This document shows positions 9,789-18,753 of a DNA stretch of 64,000 nucleotides, in pieces (position 1 is the first letter of the stretch; each line of letters opens with the position of its first letter). Origin of the DNA: DATDIC01 sp963764525 (lineage in GTDB: Bacteria; Pseudomonadota; Alphaproteobacteria; Acetobacterales; Acetobacteraceae). The position numbers were made by a program, and so were the translations under genes. The stretch lies in NCBI GenBank assembly GCA_963764525.1, contig CAVXTC010000015.1, positions 1 to 64,000 on the forward strand, written 5' to 3'. The notes beneath the pieces were generated by a model. It made no database searches. It worked only from the letters and a program-made list of their open reading frames with translations, and was not told where the DNA came from.

Positions 9789-11761
9789 CGTGCGTCTCCT
9801 GCAAAAAGCCAGTATGGCGCGGCGGGCGAAGCAACACACCTCTCCCGCAAGCGCGGGCGAGGTGAATGGTTCAGCGTGAAACGAGCGCGGTGGATTGCCC
9901 GACGGAGGACGTCGGCACTGCCGCGAGATGCGGCCAGCAGGATGCGCCGCACCTCCTCGATCGTTTGCGGGTTCGACTGCGTCGAATGGCCCGAACGGAC
10001 CACCAGTTCCAATTCCACGCCCGCCAGATGGGCGCTCGAATACCGCACCACTCCGTCATTGCCACCGACCACCGGGCCGTTCCCCTGCACCGCGATGATC
10101 GAGTTCGCTGTGATACCAGGCGCGATCGGGATCGGTTCCAGCGCCCGCAGAAATGGGCTCCCGGGGGTCATTCCATAGATGCTGCCCAAACGCGCGCCTG
10201 ACGCCGCAAATGTCAGCGCATCCCGGTTGCCGGTCAGTATCTCCGCGCCGGCCTTTGCGACCCGAAGCGGTGCGGTGACCAGCCGTCCCACCATCTGGCT
10301 GATCGAGAAGGCGGCCACGTAGCTGCCGCGGTGCGGGGTGGCGATGAAGATCACCCGCCGAACCTCCGGCAGCGGACGGACGAAAAACATTCGCCGGAGC
10401 AGGTCCCTGGTCGCCGGCGTCAGCGAGAGCTCGTCAAGCGGGCGGCGGCTCAACGCGTCCCACAGGCGCGGGCCGGGATCGATCGCCAGCATCTTCGCCA
10501 GCAGACCGCCCTGGCTGTGCCCGATCAGCACCATCCGGCGCAGCGCCGGGTCAGCCGCGTCGCCGCCAAGCCGGCGGATCGCGCCCTCCAGCGCCTCACG
10601 CAGCAGCAGGGCCGAATAGGGGATCGGATTGCCGGTCGCGTAGGAAAAAAACCAGAACTCGTAATGATCCGCGATGCGGGGATCATCGAGCAGGTCGTTC
10701 AGCATATCGGCCCACCGCGCGGCACTGGAGGCCGTGCCGTGGATGAACACCACTGGGATGCGCCCCGGCGCATGCGGCTCCAGCGTTACCAGCGTCGTCG
10801 GCGTGCGGTCGAACAGGTCGCCGAACAGGAAGCCGCGGTACTCCCGCGACCACACGTCCGATTGGGCAAGTCCAAGCGCCAGGGCGGCGGTCTGGTCGTA
10901 CTGCAGCGGCACCGGCTGCCCGTCTATGGTGACGGAGCGTGCATCGTAAATCGTCCGGACCGACAGCGAGCCGGTCAGGTGGTCGCCGGCGATCTGCCGC
11001 CTGGCATCCGGTATCAACAGCAGCGCACTGACCGGAATCCGGAGCCGCGGAGCGACCTGAAAGCCCTGCTCGACCGTTGGCGTCCGTAGTGCGGCGGCCA
11101 GTGGCGCGCCAAGGCCAGCCGTCCGGTAGTCGTTGCGCATTCCGGCGACCTTCAGCCAGGCGGTCGGCGCGAAATCATTCAGCTCGCGGCCACCCCACTG
11201 CAAACTCGCCGGGTCGATCGTCACGTCCATGGTGCCGAACGGCAGTGGATAGCTGCCGGATCGCAGCACGACCCGGGAACCGTCCGCCGACGCCAGCGCC
11301 GAGCTCAGTGACAGGTTGTAAAGATCGCAGGCTTCGCGAAACCTCGGATCGAACGGATCGGGCGGAGCCGACCGGGACCCCGGAAACAGAAACGCATAAG
11401 CATAGACCGCGGCGGCAAGATCGTCGGCCTGGTTACCGGTTTCCCGGCCACGCAGGTAACTCATCTCCGACAGCGCAAACAGCTCCGGCGGGCCCCCCTG
11501 GCCGGCAACGACAAGCCCGCGCAGGGCGGCGATGGCGCCTTGCTGGTCGCTGTCGAAGCGATCGAGCAGGTCCCACCGGCGCAGCACGTCGCGGGTGCGC
11601 TCGCTGAGCCGGTCGCCGGACAGGGCGCTGCCGGCGAACTGGCGATAGGCCGCGCGCTGGTCCAGTTGCGCCACCGAAACCGGCGTCGCGCAGCCACCGG
11701 CCAGCAGCAGGACGGCGAATAGTACCGCGGCGATTTGCGCCAAGCGGGGGGCAACGGTCAC
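9725..11761 (-). CDS. Lipase-like alpha/beta-hydrolase lipoprotein
   Basis: A protein of up to 678 residues. It starts at GTG 11761 with a signal peptide ending in a lipobox (LLLAGGC), so it is probably a lipoprotein. The middle third is a family-specific region of unknown role. The C-terminal half is an alpha/beta hydrolase with an oxyanion segment (VVFIHGTASSAARW), a nucleophile elbow (LIGHSQGGLLAKM), IFIATPHRG, and a likely catalytic His in VVRSGHSTQSN. Residues beyond about 625 (after VRRILLAAS) are Arg-rich, look non-coding and overlap the next gene. The natural stop may be nearer 9880, hidden by an indel. The substrate is not predictable. Confidence 0.8.
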   Translation of the reverse strand: MTVAPRLAQIAAVLFAVLLLAGGCATPVSVAQLDQRAAYRQFAGSALSGDRLSERTRDVLRRWDLLDRFDSDQQGAIAALRGLVVAGQGGPPELFALSEMSYLRGRETGNQADDLAAAVYAYAFLFPGSRSAPPDPFDPRFREACDLYNLSLSSALASADGSRVVLRSGSYPLPFGTMDVTIDPASLQWGGRELNDFAPTAWLKVAGMRNDYRTAGLGAPLAAALRTPTVEQGFQVAPRLRIPVSALLLIPDARRQIAGDHLTGSLSVRTIYDARSVTIDGQPVPLQYDQTAALALGLAQSDVWSREYRGFLFGDLFDRTPTTLVTLEPHAPGRIPVVFIHGTASSAARWADMLNDLLDDPRIADHYEFWFFSYATGNPIPYSALLLREALEGAIRRLGGDAADPALRRMVLIGHSQGGLLAKMLAIDPGPRLWDALSRRPLDELSLTPATRDLLRRMFFVRPLPEVRRVIFIATPHRGSYVAAFSISQMVGRLVTAPLRVAKAGAEILTGNRDALTFAASGARLGSIYGMTPGSPFLRALEPIPIAPGITANSIIAVQGNGPVVGGNDGVVRYSSAHLAGVELELVVRSGHSTQSNPQTIEEVRRILLAASRGSADVLRRAIHRARFTLNHSPRPRLRERCVASPAAPYWLFAGDARWTIAAWASPASRSRKSAWGR

Positions 11762-11842
11762 GGACGTAACCCGCGCGGCGACGGGATGGCGGTATTGTGC
11801 GGCTCGCGGTAGAACCCCGCCGATCCTGTCGCGGAGGGGACC

Positions 11843-12247
11843 ATGCCGTTCGATGAAGCCGGCCGGCGCCCAGGGCGTCGTCCATCGCTCAATGTGCTTG
11901 GCGGCCAGCTCGACACCTGCTCGATCAGCCCGATGACCGGGTTTTTCCGCAACGGATGCTGCGAGACCAGCCCCGAGGACCTCGGCAGCCACACCGTCTG
12001 CACGGTCATGACCGCCGAGTTCCTGGCGTTCAGCAAGGCGCAGGGGAACGACCTTTCGACGCCGCGGCCGGAGTTCGGCTTCGCCGGGCTGAAGCCCGGG
12101 GACCGCTGGTGCCTGTGCGCACCCCGCTGGCAGGAAGCGCTGGACGCCGGCGCGGCGCCGCGTGTGGTGCTGCGGGCCACCGAACGCGGCGCTTTGCGGT
12201 ACTGCGAGATCGAGGATCTCAAGCGGCACGCCGTGGATCTGGCGTGA
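11843..12247 (+). CDS. DUF2237 family protein
   Basis: An intact 134-residue protein. The family sequence runs from LNVLGGQLDTCSISPMTGFF through CCETSPEDLGSHTVC and RPEFGFAGLKPGDRWCLCA to the C-terminus. It has six conserved cysteines, including a CC pair, which suggests metal binding or disulfides. The function of DUF2237 is unknown. A purine-rich GGAGGGG lies just upstream of ATG 11843. The gene is divergent from the lipase-like gene (81 bp between starts) and abuts the convergent gene at 12248 without a gap. The first 14 residues are Arg-rich and unlike the family, so the start may be slightly downstream. Confidence 0.9.
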   Translation: MPFDEAGRRPGRRPSLNVLGGQLDTCSISPMTGFFRNGCCETSPEDLGSHTVCTVMTAEFLAFSKAQGNDLSTPRPEFGFAGLKPGDRWCLCAPRWQEALDAGAAPRVVLRATERGALRYCEIEDLKRHAVDLA

Positions 12248-12769
12248 TCACTTCTCGAACTGGATCACCAGCCCGTCGGCGCCGAGACTGAGCGCGACGC
12301 CCTCGCGGCGCGGCACCAGGTGCATCTTCACCCCGCTGGTGTTCTCCAGCCACTGCCCGCCCCGAAGCTGATCGTTGATGGCCACCGCACCGGTCTGCAC
12401 GAGTCCATACAAGCCGGCGAAATCCTCCACGCGGGTCAGCCCGAACACGTTGCCGCGGGCCGACAGCTTGCTGTAGCCGATGCCGCCCACGCCGAGGTTG
12501 TGCAGGCGGAACCGATAGCTGCGGCCCTGATAGGTCAGCGTGCCGCCGCCCCAGCCGGCATTGGCGAGCAAGCTGACCTGCGTCTGCTCCAGGGTCACCT
12601 GACCGGACGGGACGGCCGGCGCCGCCTGCTGGGCTGCTGCGACGCGGGTACCGGCGATCCAGCACAGCCCGCCGGCCAGCCCGGCGCGCAGGATGGTTCT
12701 GCGCCGCTGGACCGGTGCCAGGGGGTCACCACAGGGTGACGCCTCTTTGGCTGCAAGCGTGTCGGTCAT
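12248..12769 (-). CDS. Tat-exported hypothetical protein, weakly DUF1134/EipA-like
   Basis: 173 residues. The N-terminus has a twin-arginine signal, RRRTILRAGLAGGLCWIAG, ending around AAAQQ, so the mature protein is predicted to be periplasmic. The mature part (about 125 residues) is glycine-rich beta sequence: GGGTLTYQGRSYRFRLHNLG, VGGIGYSKLSARGNVFGL, DFAGLYG. This spacing recalls the DUF1134/EipA family of alphaproteobacterial envelope proteins, but the match is by eye only. It stands alone, convergent with the DUF2237 gene. No catalytic residues are evident. Confidence 0.75.
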   Translation of the reverse strand: MTDTLAAKEASPCGDPLAPVQRRRTILRAGLAGGLCWIAGTRVAAAQQAAPAVPSGQVTLEQTQVSLLANAGWGGGTLTYQGRSYRFRLHNLGVGGIGYSKLSARGNVFGLTRVEDFAGLYGLVQTGAVAINDQLRGGQWLENTSGVKMHLVPRREGVALSLGADGLVIQFEK

Positions 12770-13006
12770 GCCGTCTCGTCCTCTCTTTCCGCCGGCCAGG
12801 ATGGCCGCGGTTGATCACGTCAAATAATAGGTTACGCGGCGGCGGCAGCATATTCGTAGGGGAACGGTTCGCCAACCATCCTCGGATCGCTTCTGCGCAC
12901 CAAAAGGGAACAGCGGGGCGCAGACCTGGCCGATGGGAAAATCGGTTATGGGCCGTCCGTCGCAATGTGCAATACGCTACCCGAACAGAGCAAGGAAGCA
13001 GTCCAA

Positions 13007-13270
13007 ATGAGGTATCCAGCCTTGGCGACCAGTGCCGCGGTGTTCGCGCTGATCTTTGCATCGTCGGCCGGCGCGGTGACATGCGCCAATGGGGTCTATC
13101 GTGCGGGATGCACCGGCCCCAACGGGACTGCCGTGGTACGCAAGCCCTATGCTGCACATCCGCCAGCCTACTACCACCCGCCGCGCCCGTCGGTTTCCTG
13201 CGCCAATGGCGTTTACCGGGCCGGATGCGTGGGTCCGAACGGCGCCGCGGTCGTCCGCAAACCGTATTGA
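13007..13270 (+). CDS. Small secreted protein with two CANGVYRAGC repeats
   Basis: 87 residues. The start ATG 13007 follows GGAAG. A signal peptide (MRYPALATSAAVFALIFASS) is cleaved near AGA-VTC. The mature protein is essentially two near-identical copies of CANGVYRAGC.GPNG.AVVRKPY, joined by a linker rich in His, Pro and Tyr (HPPAYYHPPRP). Four cysteines, two per repeat, suggest one disulfide per unit. Related short proteins occur in other alphaproteobacteria, but I know of no function. It is monocistronic, and the lyase gene starts 101 bp downstream on the same strand. Confidence 0.75.
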   Translation: MRYPALATSAAVFALIFASSAGAVTCANGVYRAGCTGPNGTAVVRKPYAAHPPAYYHPPRPSVSCANGVYRAGCVGPNGAAVVRKPY

Positions 13271-13371
13271 CACTCCGCGATCGAGCCCCGACGCCTCGGT
13301 GGGCGGGCCATCGCCGTGGCCCGCACATGCGTGTTCGCGGCAAGGGTGCGGTCCCTGTAGGAGCGGACTGA

Positions 13372-15084
13372 ATGAGCGACGAACGTTCCACGGCCGGGCG
13401 AGTGCCGGACCCCGGCATCCGCGCGCTGTTCCGTCGGGAGGCGCGCTGGCAGGCGTGGCTGGATGTCGAGGCGGCGCTGGCACGAGCGCAAGCGGAACTG
13501 GGGATCATTCCGGCACAGGCCGCCGAGGCCATCGGCCGGGCGGCGCGGTTGGATTTGCTGGACCCGGCGCGGATCGAGGAAGCCGCACGGCGCACCAGCC
13601 ATACGATCGTGCCGCTGGTCTGGGAGCTGGCCCGGGTCGCCGGGGAGGAAGCCGGCGGCTGGGTGCATTGGGGCGCCACCACCCAGAATATCACCCAGAC
13701 CGGCGACCTGATCGTGCTGCGGCACGCGCATCGTGCGTTCCTGGGGCTGATCGGGCAGGCGATGGAGGCGATGGCATCGCTGGCGGAGCGCGGGGCGGAC
13801 ATGGTGATGCCGGGGCGAACGCACGGCCAGCACGCGGTGCCTCTGACGTTCGGATACAAGGCAGCGGTGTGGATCGACGAGACGCTGCGGCATCTGGAGC
13901 GGCTGCGGCAGGCGGAGCCTCGGGTGTTCGTGGCGATGTTCGGCGGCGGCGCCGGGACGTTTGCCTCCGTCGGTGCCCAAGGCCCGGAGATCCAGGCGCG
14001 GATGGGGGCGCATCTGGGCCTGCAGCCGATGCGTGTGCCGGCGCGGACGGTGCTGGACCACCTGGCCGAGTATGTCGCGCTGCTGGGCCTGCTGGGGGCG
14101 AGCTGCGGCAAGATCGGCCGCGAAATCTACACGCTGATGAAGACCGAGTTCGGCGAGGTGGAGGAACCGTGGCCGCCCGGCACCGTCGGCAGTTCCACCA
14201 TGCCGCAGAAGCGGAATCCGCAGTTATGTCAGGACATTATCGCCGGGGCGGCGGAATTGCGGTCGCTGGTGGGGCTGGCGCTGGAGGCGGCGCAGACCGA
14301 GCATGAGGCGGACCGGACCAATACGTTGATGATGCATGAGGCGGTGTCCCGGGCGGCGGTGCTGATGGGGGATGTGCTGGTGCGGGTGGTGGAGGTGCTG
14401 CGGGGGTTGAAGCTGGACCCGGAACGGATGCGGCGGAACCTGGACCTCAGCGGTGGGCTGATCATGGCCGAGGCCGTCATGCTGAAGCTGGGGGAGGCGA
14501 TCGGGCGGCAGCATGCGCATGACGTGGTATACGAGGCGGCGCAGAGGGCTGCGGTTTCGGGAGAGTCGTTCGGGGCGTTGCTGGCCGGGGATGCCCGGGT
14601 GACGGCGCATCTGGGGCCGGAGCGGATCGCGGCGTTGCTGGACCCTGTTTCGTATGTGGGGTTGTGTCCGCAGATCGCGCGGGAAGCGGCGGCCCGGGCG
14701 CGGGAGGCGGCAAGGGCACTGGGTTCGGTGGTTGAGGTGGCGTGTGGGTCGGTGATTTCGGTCGAACGACAGGCGATTTGGGCGTCGGCGGATCGTACGA
14801 GGGGTGGTTCGAGGTGTCACGATTTACGGCGGGGCAGTTTGGGCGCGCCGGGCCTGTACGATGGAGCGTTTTGGCGGGATGCGGGTTGTGCACTTGTGCG
14901 GTTGTCGTGGCTGTTTGGTCGCATTGGTCTTAACCATGCGTCAGGGTTCGGGAGCGATGGGATTTTGTCTGCCGCCATTCCCGCATCCGTGTCGCCGGCC
15001 TGCGAATCCGACGCATTTGTTTCACGACGTCCCTTTGAACGCAGCGTACCAAGGAGTTTCTCTGCGAACCGGTGCGCTCAGTGA
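13372..15084 (+). CDS. Fumarase/aspartase-superfamily lyase, 3-carboxy-cis,cis-muconate cycloisomerase-like
   Basis: The first about 450 residues are a complete superfamily lyase. Visible are WVHWGATTQNITQTGD (region 1), MPGRTHGQHAVPLTFGYK (region 2) and the signature GTVGSSTMPQKRNPQL (region 3), with a helical C-terminal domain. The closest reading is a PcaB/adenylosuccinate-lyase-like enzyme. No other protocatechuate genes are nearby, so the true substrate is uncertain. The open frame continues about 115 residues past the expected end (after AREAARALG, near 14730). That tail is Arg/Ser/Cys-rich and looks like untranslated sequence. An indel may have removed the real stop. Confidence 0.8.
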   Translation: MSDERSTAGRVPDPGIRALFRREARWQAWLDVEAALARAQAELGIIPAQAAEAIGRAARLDLLDPARIEEAARRTSHTIVPLVWELARVAGEEAGGWVHWGATTQNITQTGDLIVLRHAHRAFLGLIGQAMEAMASLAERGADMVMPGRTHGQHAVPLTFGYKAAVWIDETLRHLERLRQAEPRVFVAMFGGGAGTFASVGAQGPEIQARMGAHLGLQPMRVPARTVLDHLAEYVALLGLLGASCGKIGREIYTLMKTEFGEVEEPWPPGTVGSSTMPQKRNPQLCQDIIAGAAELRSLVGLALEAAQTEHEADRTNTLMMHEAVSRAAVLMGDVLVRVVEVLRGLKLDPERMRRNLDLSGGLIMAEAVMLKLGEAIGRQHAHDVVYEAAQRAAVSGESFGALLAGDARVTAHLGPERIAALLDPVSYVGLCPQIAREAAARAREAARALGSVVEVACGSVISVERQAIWASADRTRGGSRCHDLRRGSLGAPGLYDGAFWRDAGCALVRLSWLFGRIGLNHASGFGSDGILSAAIPASVSPACESDAFVSRRPFERSVPRSFSANRCAQ

Positions 15085-15206
15085 GATTGTGCGGATCCGG
15101 TGCCACGTAGGATCCGATCGGATGAACAGGGGGCGTTCGCTCAGGCTCCGATACCAGCAATTCAAGGAGCCGACCGATATGCAGGCGAACCCCGCCGTCT
15201 TCGCCC

Positions 15207-15977
15207 ATGACCCTGTTCGACATGACCGGCCGAACGGCTCTGGTCACCGGTGCACGCCGCGGCATCGGCCGATCGATCGCGCTGGCATTCGCGGCACAGG
15301 GGGCACATGTCGCCGTGCATCATGCCGGCACGGAGCAGGAGCGACAGGATGCGGACGCGGTGCTTGCCGAGATCCAACAGGCCGGCGGCGTCGCGCATGC
15401 GTTTGCCGCGGATTTCGCGCAGCCTGGCGCCGGGTCGCGACTTGCCGTCGCGGTCGTGCAGCAGATAGGTCCGATCGATATCATCGTGCTGAACGCGTCG
15501 ATCGAGCTGCTTGAGAACTACAACGAAATTTCCACCGAGCGCTTCGATCGGCAGATCGCGATCAACCTGCGCACGCCTTTGGAACTGCTGCAGGCGGTGC
15601 TTCCCGGAATGACGGAACGCGGATGGGGGCGCGTGCTGGCGATCGGCAGCGTGCAGCAGGTGAAGCCGCATCCGGAGATGCTGGTCTATGCCGGGACCAA
15701 GTCGGCGCAGCTCAACTGGGTCCGCAGCCTGGCGCGGCAGGTCGGCAACCGCGGCGTGACAGTGAACAATCTGGCCCCAGGGGCGATCCTGACCGGGCGC
15801 AACAGTCCCCGGCTTGCCGATGCTGATCATCGCGCTCAGGTGGAGCGGCGAATTCCGGCGGGACGGCTTGGCACGCCGGACGACCTTGTCGGCGCCGCGC
15901 TGCTGCTGTGTTCGGAGGCGGGCAGCTACATCAACGGCGCCGATCTGTTTGTGGATGGCGGGCTGAGCGTGGCGTGA
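15207..15977 (+). CDS. Short-chain dehydrogenase/reductase (classical SDR)
   Basis: 256 residues from ATG 15207. The Rossmann motif TGARRGIG lies near residue 15, VLNAS (the NNAG equivalent) near 95, and the catalytic Ser, Tyr and Lys can be read in GSVQQVK and VYAGTKSA. The C-terminus is GSYINGADLFVDGG. The start is ambiguous. A good AAGGAG at about 15165 precedes another ATG at 15180, which encodes MQANPAVFAH in a frame that would join the SDR after a one-base change. ATG 15207 has no clear ribosome-binding site. The cofactor preference is probably NADP(H), from the two Arg after TGA. The substrate is unknown. Confidence 0.88.
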   Translation: MTLFDMTGRTALVTGARRGIGRSIALAFAAQGAHVAVHHAGTEQERQDADAVLAEIQQAGGVAHAFAADFAQPGAGSRLAVAVVQQIGPIDIIVLNASIELLENYNEISTERFDRQIAINLRTPLELLQAVLPGMTERGWGRVLAIGSVQQVKPHPEMLVYAGTKSAQLNWVRSLARQVGNRGVTVNNLAPGAILTGRNSPRLADADHRAQVERRIPAGRLGTPDDLVGAALLLCSEAGSYINGADLFVDGGLSVA

Positions 15978-15994
15978 AGTTCCCCCCTCCCTGG

Positions 15995-16180
15995 GCAGGT
16001 GCACACCCGTCCAACGGCAGGTGGCATTGCACGCGGTGCCCGTCCGGCACCGTGGTATCGGATGGAAGCTCCACCTCGCCGCAATGGACCGCGCGATTGC
16101 AGCGCGGGTGAAACGCACAGCCCGGCGTGATCGCCAACGAGCTCGGCGGCTTGCCGGGGCAGGCACGCAAGACGCCCAGC
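15995..16180 (-). pseudogene. Remnant of oligopeptide/dipeptide ABC transporter ATPase, C-terminal end only
   Basis: About 60 codons match only the C-terminal oligopeptide-transporter domain of OppD/DppD-type ATPases: CPGKPPSSLAITPGCAFHP, then RCNRAVHC ... GHRVQCHLPL. The Walker and signature regions are absent, and the neighbouring sequence is the ABC-F gene and the SDR. This is a leftover of a deleted peptide-importer gene. Confidence 0.7.
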
Positions 16181-16183
16181 AGG

Positions 16184-17989
16184 TCAGCTCTCCAGTGTTT
16201 CACGCAGCATCTCGAGCGAAAGCCATCGTTCCTCGGCGGCGGCCAAGCGGTCCTGCGCGGCGGCCAACGCCGTGGTCAGTGCACCGAACCGCGCCGGGTC
16301 GCGCGCATAAAGGTCCGGATCCGCCAGCACAGCGTTCAGCCGGGCAATCTCCGACTGCAACGCCGCGATCCGCGCCGGCAGGGTTTCCAGCGCGTGACGA
16401 TCCCGGAAGCTCATTCGTCCCGGCCGGGGTGCGGATTGCGGGCGGGCCGAAGCTGCCGGCCGGGGCTTCGCAACGGCGGGAACCGCGGCGGGCGCCGGCC
16501 CTCGCTGGGCCAGCATGTCAGTGTAGCCGCCGGCGTATTCGATCCATCGCCCGTCACCGGCGGCGGCGATGACCGAGGTCACCACGCGATCCAGAAAATC
16601 GCGGTCGTGGCTGACCAGCAGTACGGTGCCGGGGTACTCCGCCAGGCGTTCCTGCAGCAGTTCAAGTGTTTCCAGATCCAGATCGTTGGTCGGTTCGTCC
16701 AGCACCATCAGGTTGGACGGACGGGCGAAGGCGCGCGCCAGGGTCAGCCGCCCGCGCTCGCCGCCGGACAGCACGCCGACCGGTGTGTTGGCCTGCTCGG
16801 GGCCGAACAGGAAGTCTTTCATGTAACCGATAACGTGGCGGGTCTGGCCACCGACCGTCACGGTGTCGCCGTTGCCGCCGGTCAGCGCCTGGCTGAGTAT
16901 CTGGGCCGGGTCCAGGGTTTCCCGCCGCTGATCCAGCGTGACCTGGGCGAGGCTGGTGCCGAGCCGCACCTCGCCGGCATCGGGCACCAACGCGCCGGTC
17001 AGCAGATTGAGCAACGTCGTCTTGCCGGCCCCGTTGGCACCGACGATGCCGACGCGATCGCCACGCAGGATGCGGGTGGAAAAATCCCGCACGATCGTGC
17101 GGTCGCCGTATGCTTTGCCCACCAATTCCGCGACCATGACCAGCCGGCCGGACAAGTCGGCCCGGGCGGCTTCCAGGCGCACGGTCCCCGTGGCCGCGCG
17201 CTGCTCCTTGCGTTTCTTGCGCAACGCATGCAGGTCGGCGAGGCGTTTCTGGTTGCGCTTGCGCCGGGCGGTGACGCCATAACGCAGCCAATCCTCCTCC
17301 CGCGAGATCCGGCGACTGAGCTTGTGGCGCTCGATCTCTTCCTGTTCCAGCACCGTGTCGCGCCAGGACTCGAACGCCTCGAAGCCCTGGTCCAGCGTGC
17401 GGGTGATGCCGCGGTCGAGCCAGACGGTGGCGCGGGTGATCCGCTCCAGCAGCCGGCGGTCATGGCTGGTGAGCACAAGGCCGGAGCGCATGCTGGCCAG
17501 TTCGGTCTCGAGCCACTCGATGCCCGGCAGGTCCAGATGGTTGGTTGGTTCGTCAAGCAACAAGATGTCCGGCGCGGGGGCGAGCACGCGGGCCAGCGCG
17601 GCGCGGCGCAGTTCGCCGCCGGACAGGGTGGTGGGGTCGTCATGCCCGGCCAGACCGAGCTGATCGAGCAGATAGCGCGCGCGATGGCGGTCGGCGTCGG
17701 TTGCGTGGTCCAGTCCGTCTTCCACGTAAGCCTGCGTGGTGGCGAATCCGGACAGGTCCGGCTCCTGCGGCAGGTAGCGGATGGTGGCGCCCGGCTGGGC
17801 GAAGCGGCGCCCGGTATCGGGCTGGATCAGATCGGCGGCGATGCGCAGCAGGGTGGACTTGCCGGAGCCATTGCGTCCGACCAGGCAGATGCGGTCGCCG
17901 GGCGCGACAGACAGCCCGGCGCCGGCCAGCAGCGGCACGGTCCCGAAGGTCAGGCTGATGTCCTGGAGCAGAAGCGAAGGAGGCGGCAT
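16184..17989 (-). CDS. uup: ABC-F family ATPase, Uup type
   Basis: An intact 601-residue soluble protein with two ABC domains and no membrane segments, as in ABC-F factors that act on ribosomes. Domain 1 has Walker A GRNGSGKST, signature LSGGELRRAAL and Walker B ILLLDEPTNHLD. An interdomain linker rich in Lys/Arg (RRKRNQKRLADLHALRKKRK) follows. Domain 2 has GANGAGKTT, LSGGERGRLTL and MVLDEPTNDLD. A C-terminal coiled coil (about 535-600, RIAALQSEIARLNAVL) marks the Uup subgroup. It stands alone; the antitoxin gene at 18046 is divergent. Confidence 0.93.
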   Translation of the reverse strand: MPPPSLLLQDISLTFGTVPLLAGAGLSVAPGDRICLVGRNGSGKSTLLRIAADLIQPDTGRRFAQPGATIRYLPQEPDLSGFATTQAYVEDGLDHATDADRHRARYLLDQLGLAGHDDPTTLSGGELRRAALARVLAPAPDILLLDEPTNHLDLPGIEWLETELASMRSGLVLTSHDRRLLERITRATVWLDRGITRTLDQGFEAFESWRDTVLEQEEIERHKLSRRISREEDWLRYGVTARRKRNQKRLADLHALRKKRKEQRAATGTVRLEAARADLSGRLVMVAELVGKAYGDRTIVRDFSTRILRGDRVGIVGANGAGKTTLLNLLTGALVPDAGEVRLGTSLAQVTLDQRRETLDPAQILSQALTGGNGDTVTVGGQTRHVIGYMKDFLFGPEQANTPVGVLSGGERGRLTLARAFARPSNLMVLDEPTNDLDLETLELLQERLAEYPGTVLLVSHDRDFLDRVVTSVIAAAGDGRWIEYAGGYTDMLAQRGPAPAAVPAVAKPRPAASARPQSAPRPGRMSFRDRHALETLPARIAALQSEIARLNAVLADPDLYARDPARFGALTTALAAAQDRLAAAEERWLSLEMLRETLES

Positions 17990-18045
17990 GACGGGGGCAT
18001 ACCATGCCCTTTCCGGAAGTCCCCTGCGCCTCTATGATCCGGACC

Positions 18046-18303
18046 ATGGACGATATCAGCCTGACGCCGGAGTTGGCGCAGTTCGCAGCCGAGGCCGTGG
18101 CGGCCGGCCGCTACCGTGATCTATCCGACGTCGTTCGCGCCGGGATCAGCCTGTTGCAACGCACCGAGTTGGCACGTGCCGCATTGCTGGCCTCGGTTCT
18201 GGACGCCGAGGCAGAAGGCGACCGTGAGGGTTACCTGACGGCCGACGACGTGGTCGCGCGCCTCGAAGCGCGCCTTGCCCGCAGGCCCGACGCCACCGCG
18301 TGA
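18046..18303 (+). CDS. parD: ParD-like ribbon-helix-helix antitoxin
   Basis: 85 residues. The start ATG 18046 (MDDISLTPELAQF) gives the short N-terminal beta strand of a ribbon-helix-helix DNA-binding domain. SGRY-like AAGRYRDLSDVVRAGISLL is the ParD signature. The C-terminal helix (EAEGDREGYLTADDVVARLE) would wrap the toxin. The stop overlaps the next gene as GTGA, the usual antitoxin-toxin arrangement. It is expected to repress its own promoter. Confidence 0.85.
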   Translation: MDDISLTPELAQFAAEAVAAGRYRDLSDVVRAGISLLQRTELARAALLASVLDAEAEGDREGYLTADDVVARLEARLARRPDATA

Positions 18304-18521
18304 CCCGCCTGCGGAATACCCCTGCTCGGCCATCGGCGGAACAACCTGCTGCCCGATCCCTTCCGTTTCAGAGGGTCACCGGATTCCCATACCTCCTGGT
18401 GTACAACGCATCCCGGCCCGTGCCTCAGATTCTCCGCATCCTGCATATGGCGCGCGACCTGGGCCCGCTACTGGCGGATCTGCCCGACCTAGCGGATCCC
18501 GACGCGAAATCACCGCGCTAG
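18300..18521 (+). pseudogene. Truncated ParE/RelE-type toxin
   Basis: The 73-codon frame from GTG 18300 ends in a recognisable ParE C-terminus: VTGFPYLLVYNASRPV then QILRILHMARDL. The N-terminal 35 residues do not fit. Sequence resembling the middle of a ParE toxin (GHRRNNLLPDPFRF) is found one frame over, just before 18375. The gene is about 25 codons shorter than a full toxin and at least once frameshifted, so the toxin is probably inactive while the antitoxin remains intact. Confidence 0.65.
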
Positions 18522-18753
18522 CCACGAGCGCTCCGGCGGCTCGGACCAGCGGCATCAGCCCTCGTCGAGGCCAAAATACACACGCGCGACATGCTTGCGC
18601 GGCGGCGTTGCCGGGGGCGCGGGCCAACCGGATCTCTTCGAACGGCTTAACGCGGTCCCGGCGCCGCTGGCCGGATAGGGTGACCCCCTGGGGTATGACG
18701 CCGGCTGGCGATTGCGGTAGCGTCGTGCGTCAGTTCGCGAAGGAGGACGTCAG

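Noticed and set aside
16127..18037. 636-codon plus-strand frame
   Set aside because: Antisense shadow of the ABC-F gene, whose motifs are unambiguous on the minus strand.
18376..18627. 83-codon minus-strand frame
   Set aside because: Overlaps the ParE remnant antisense and shows no recognisable sequence.
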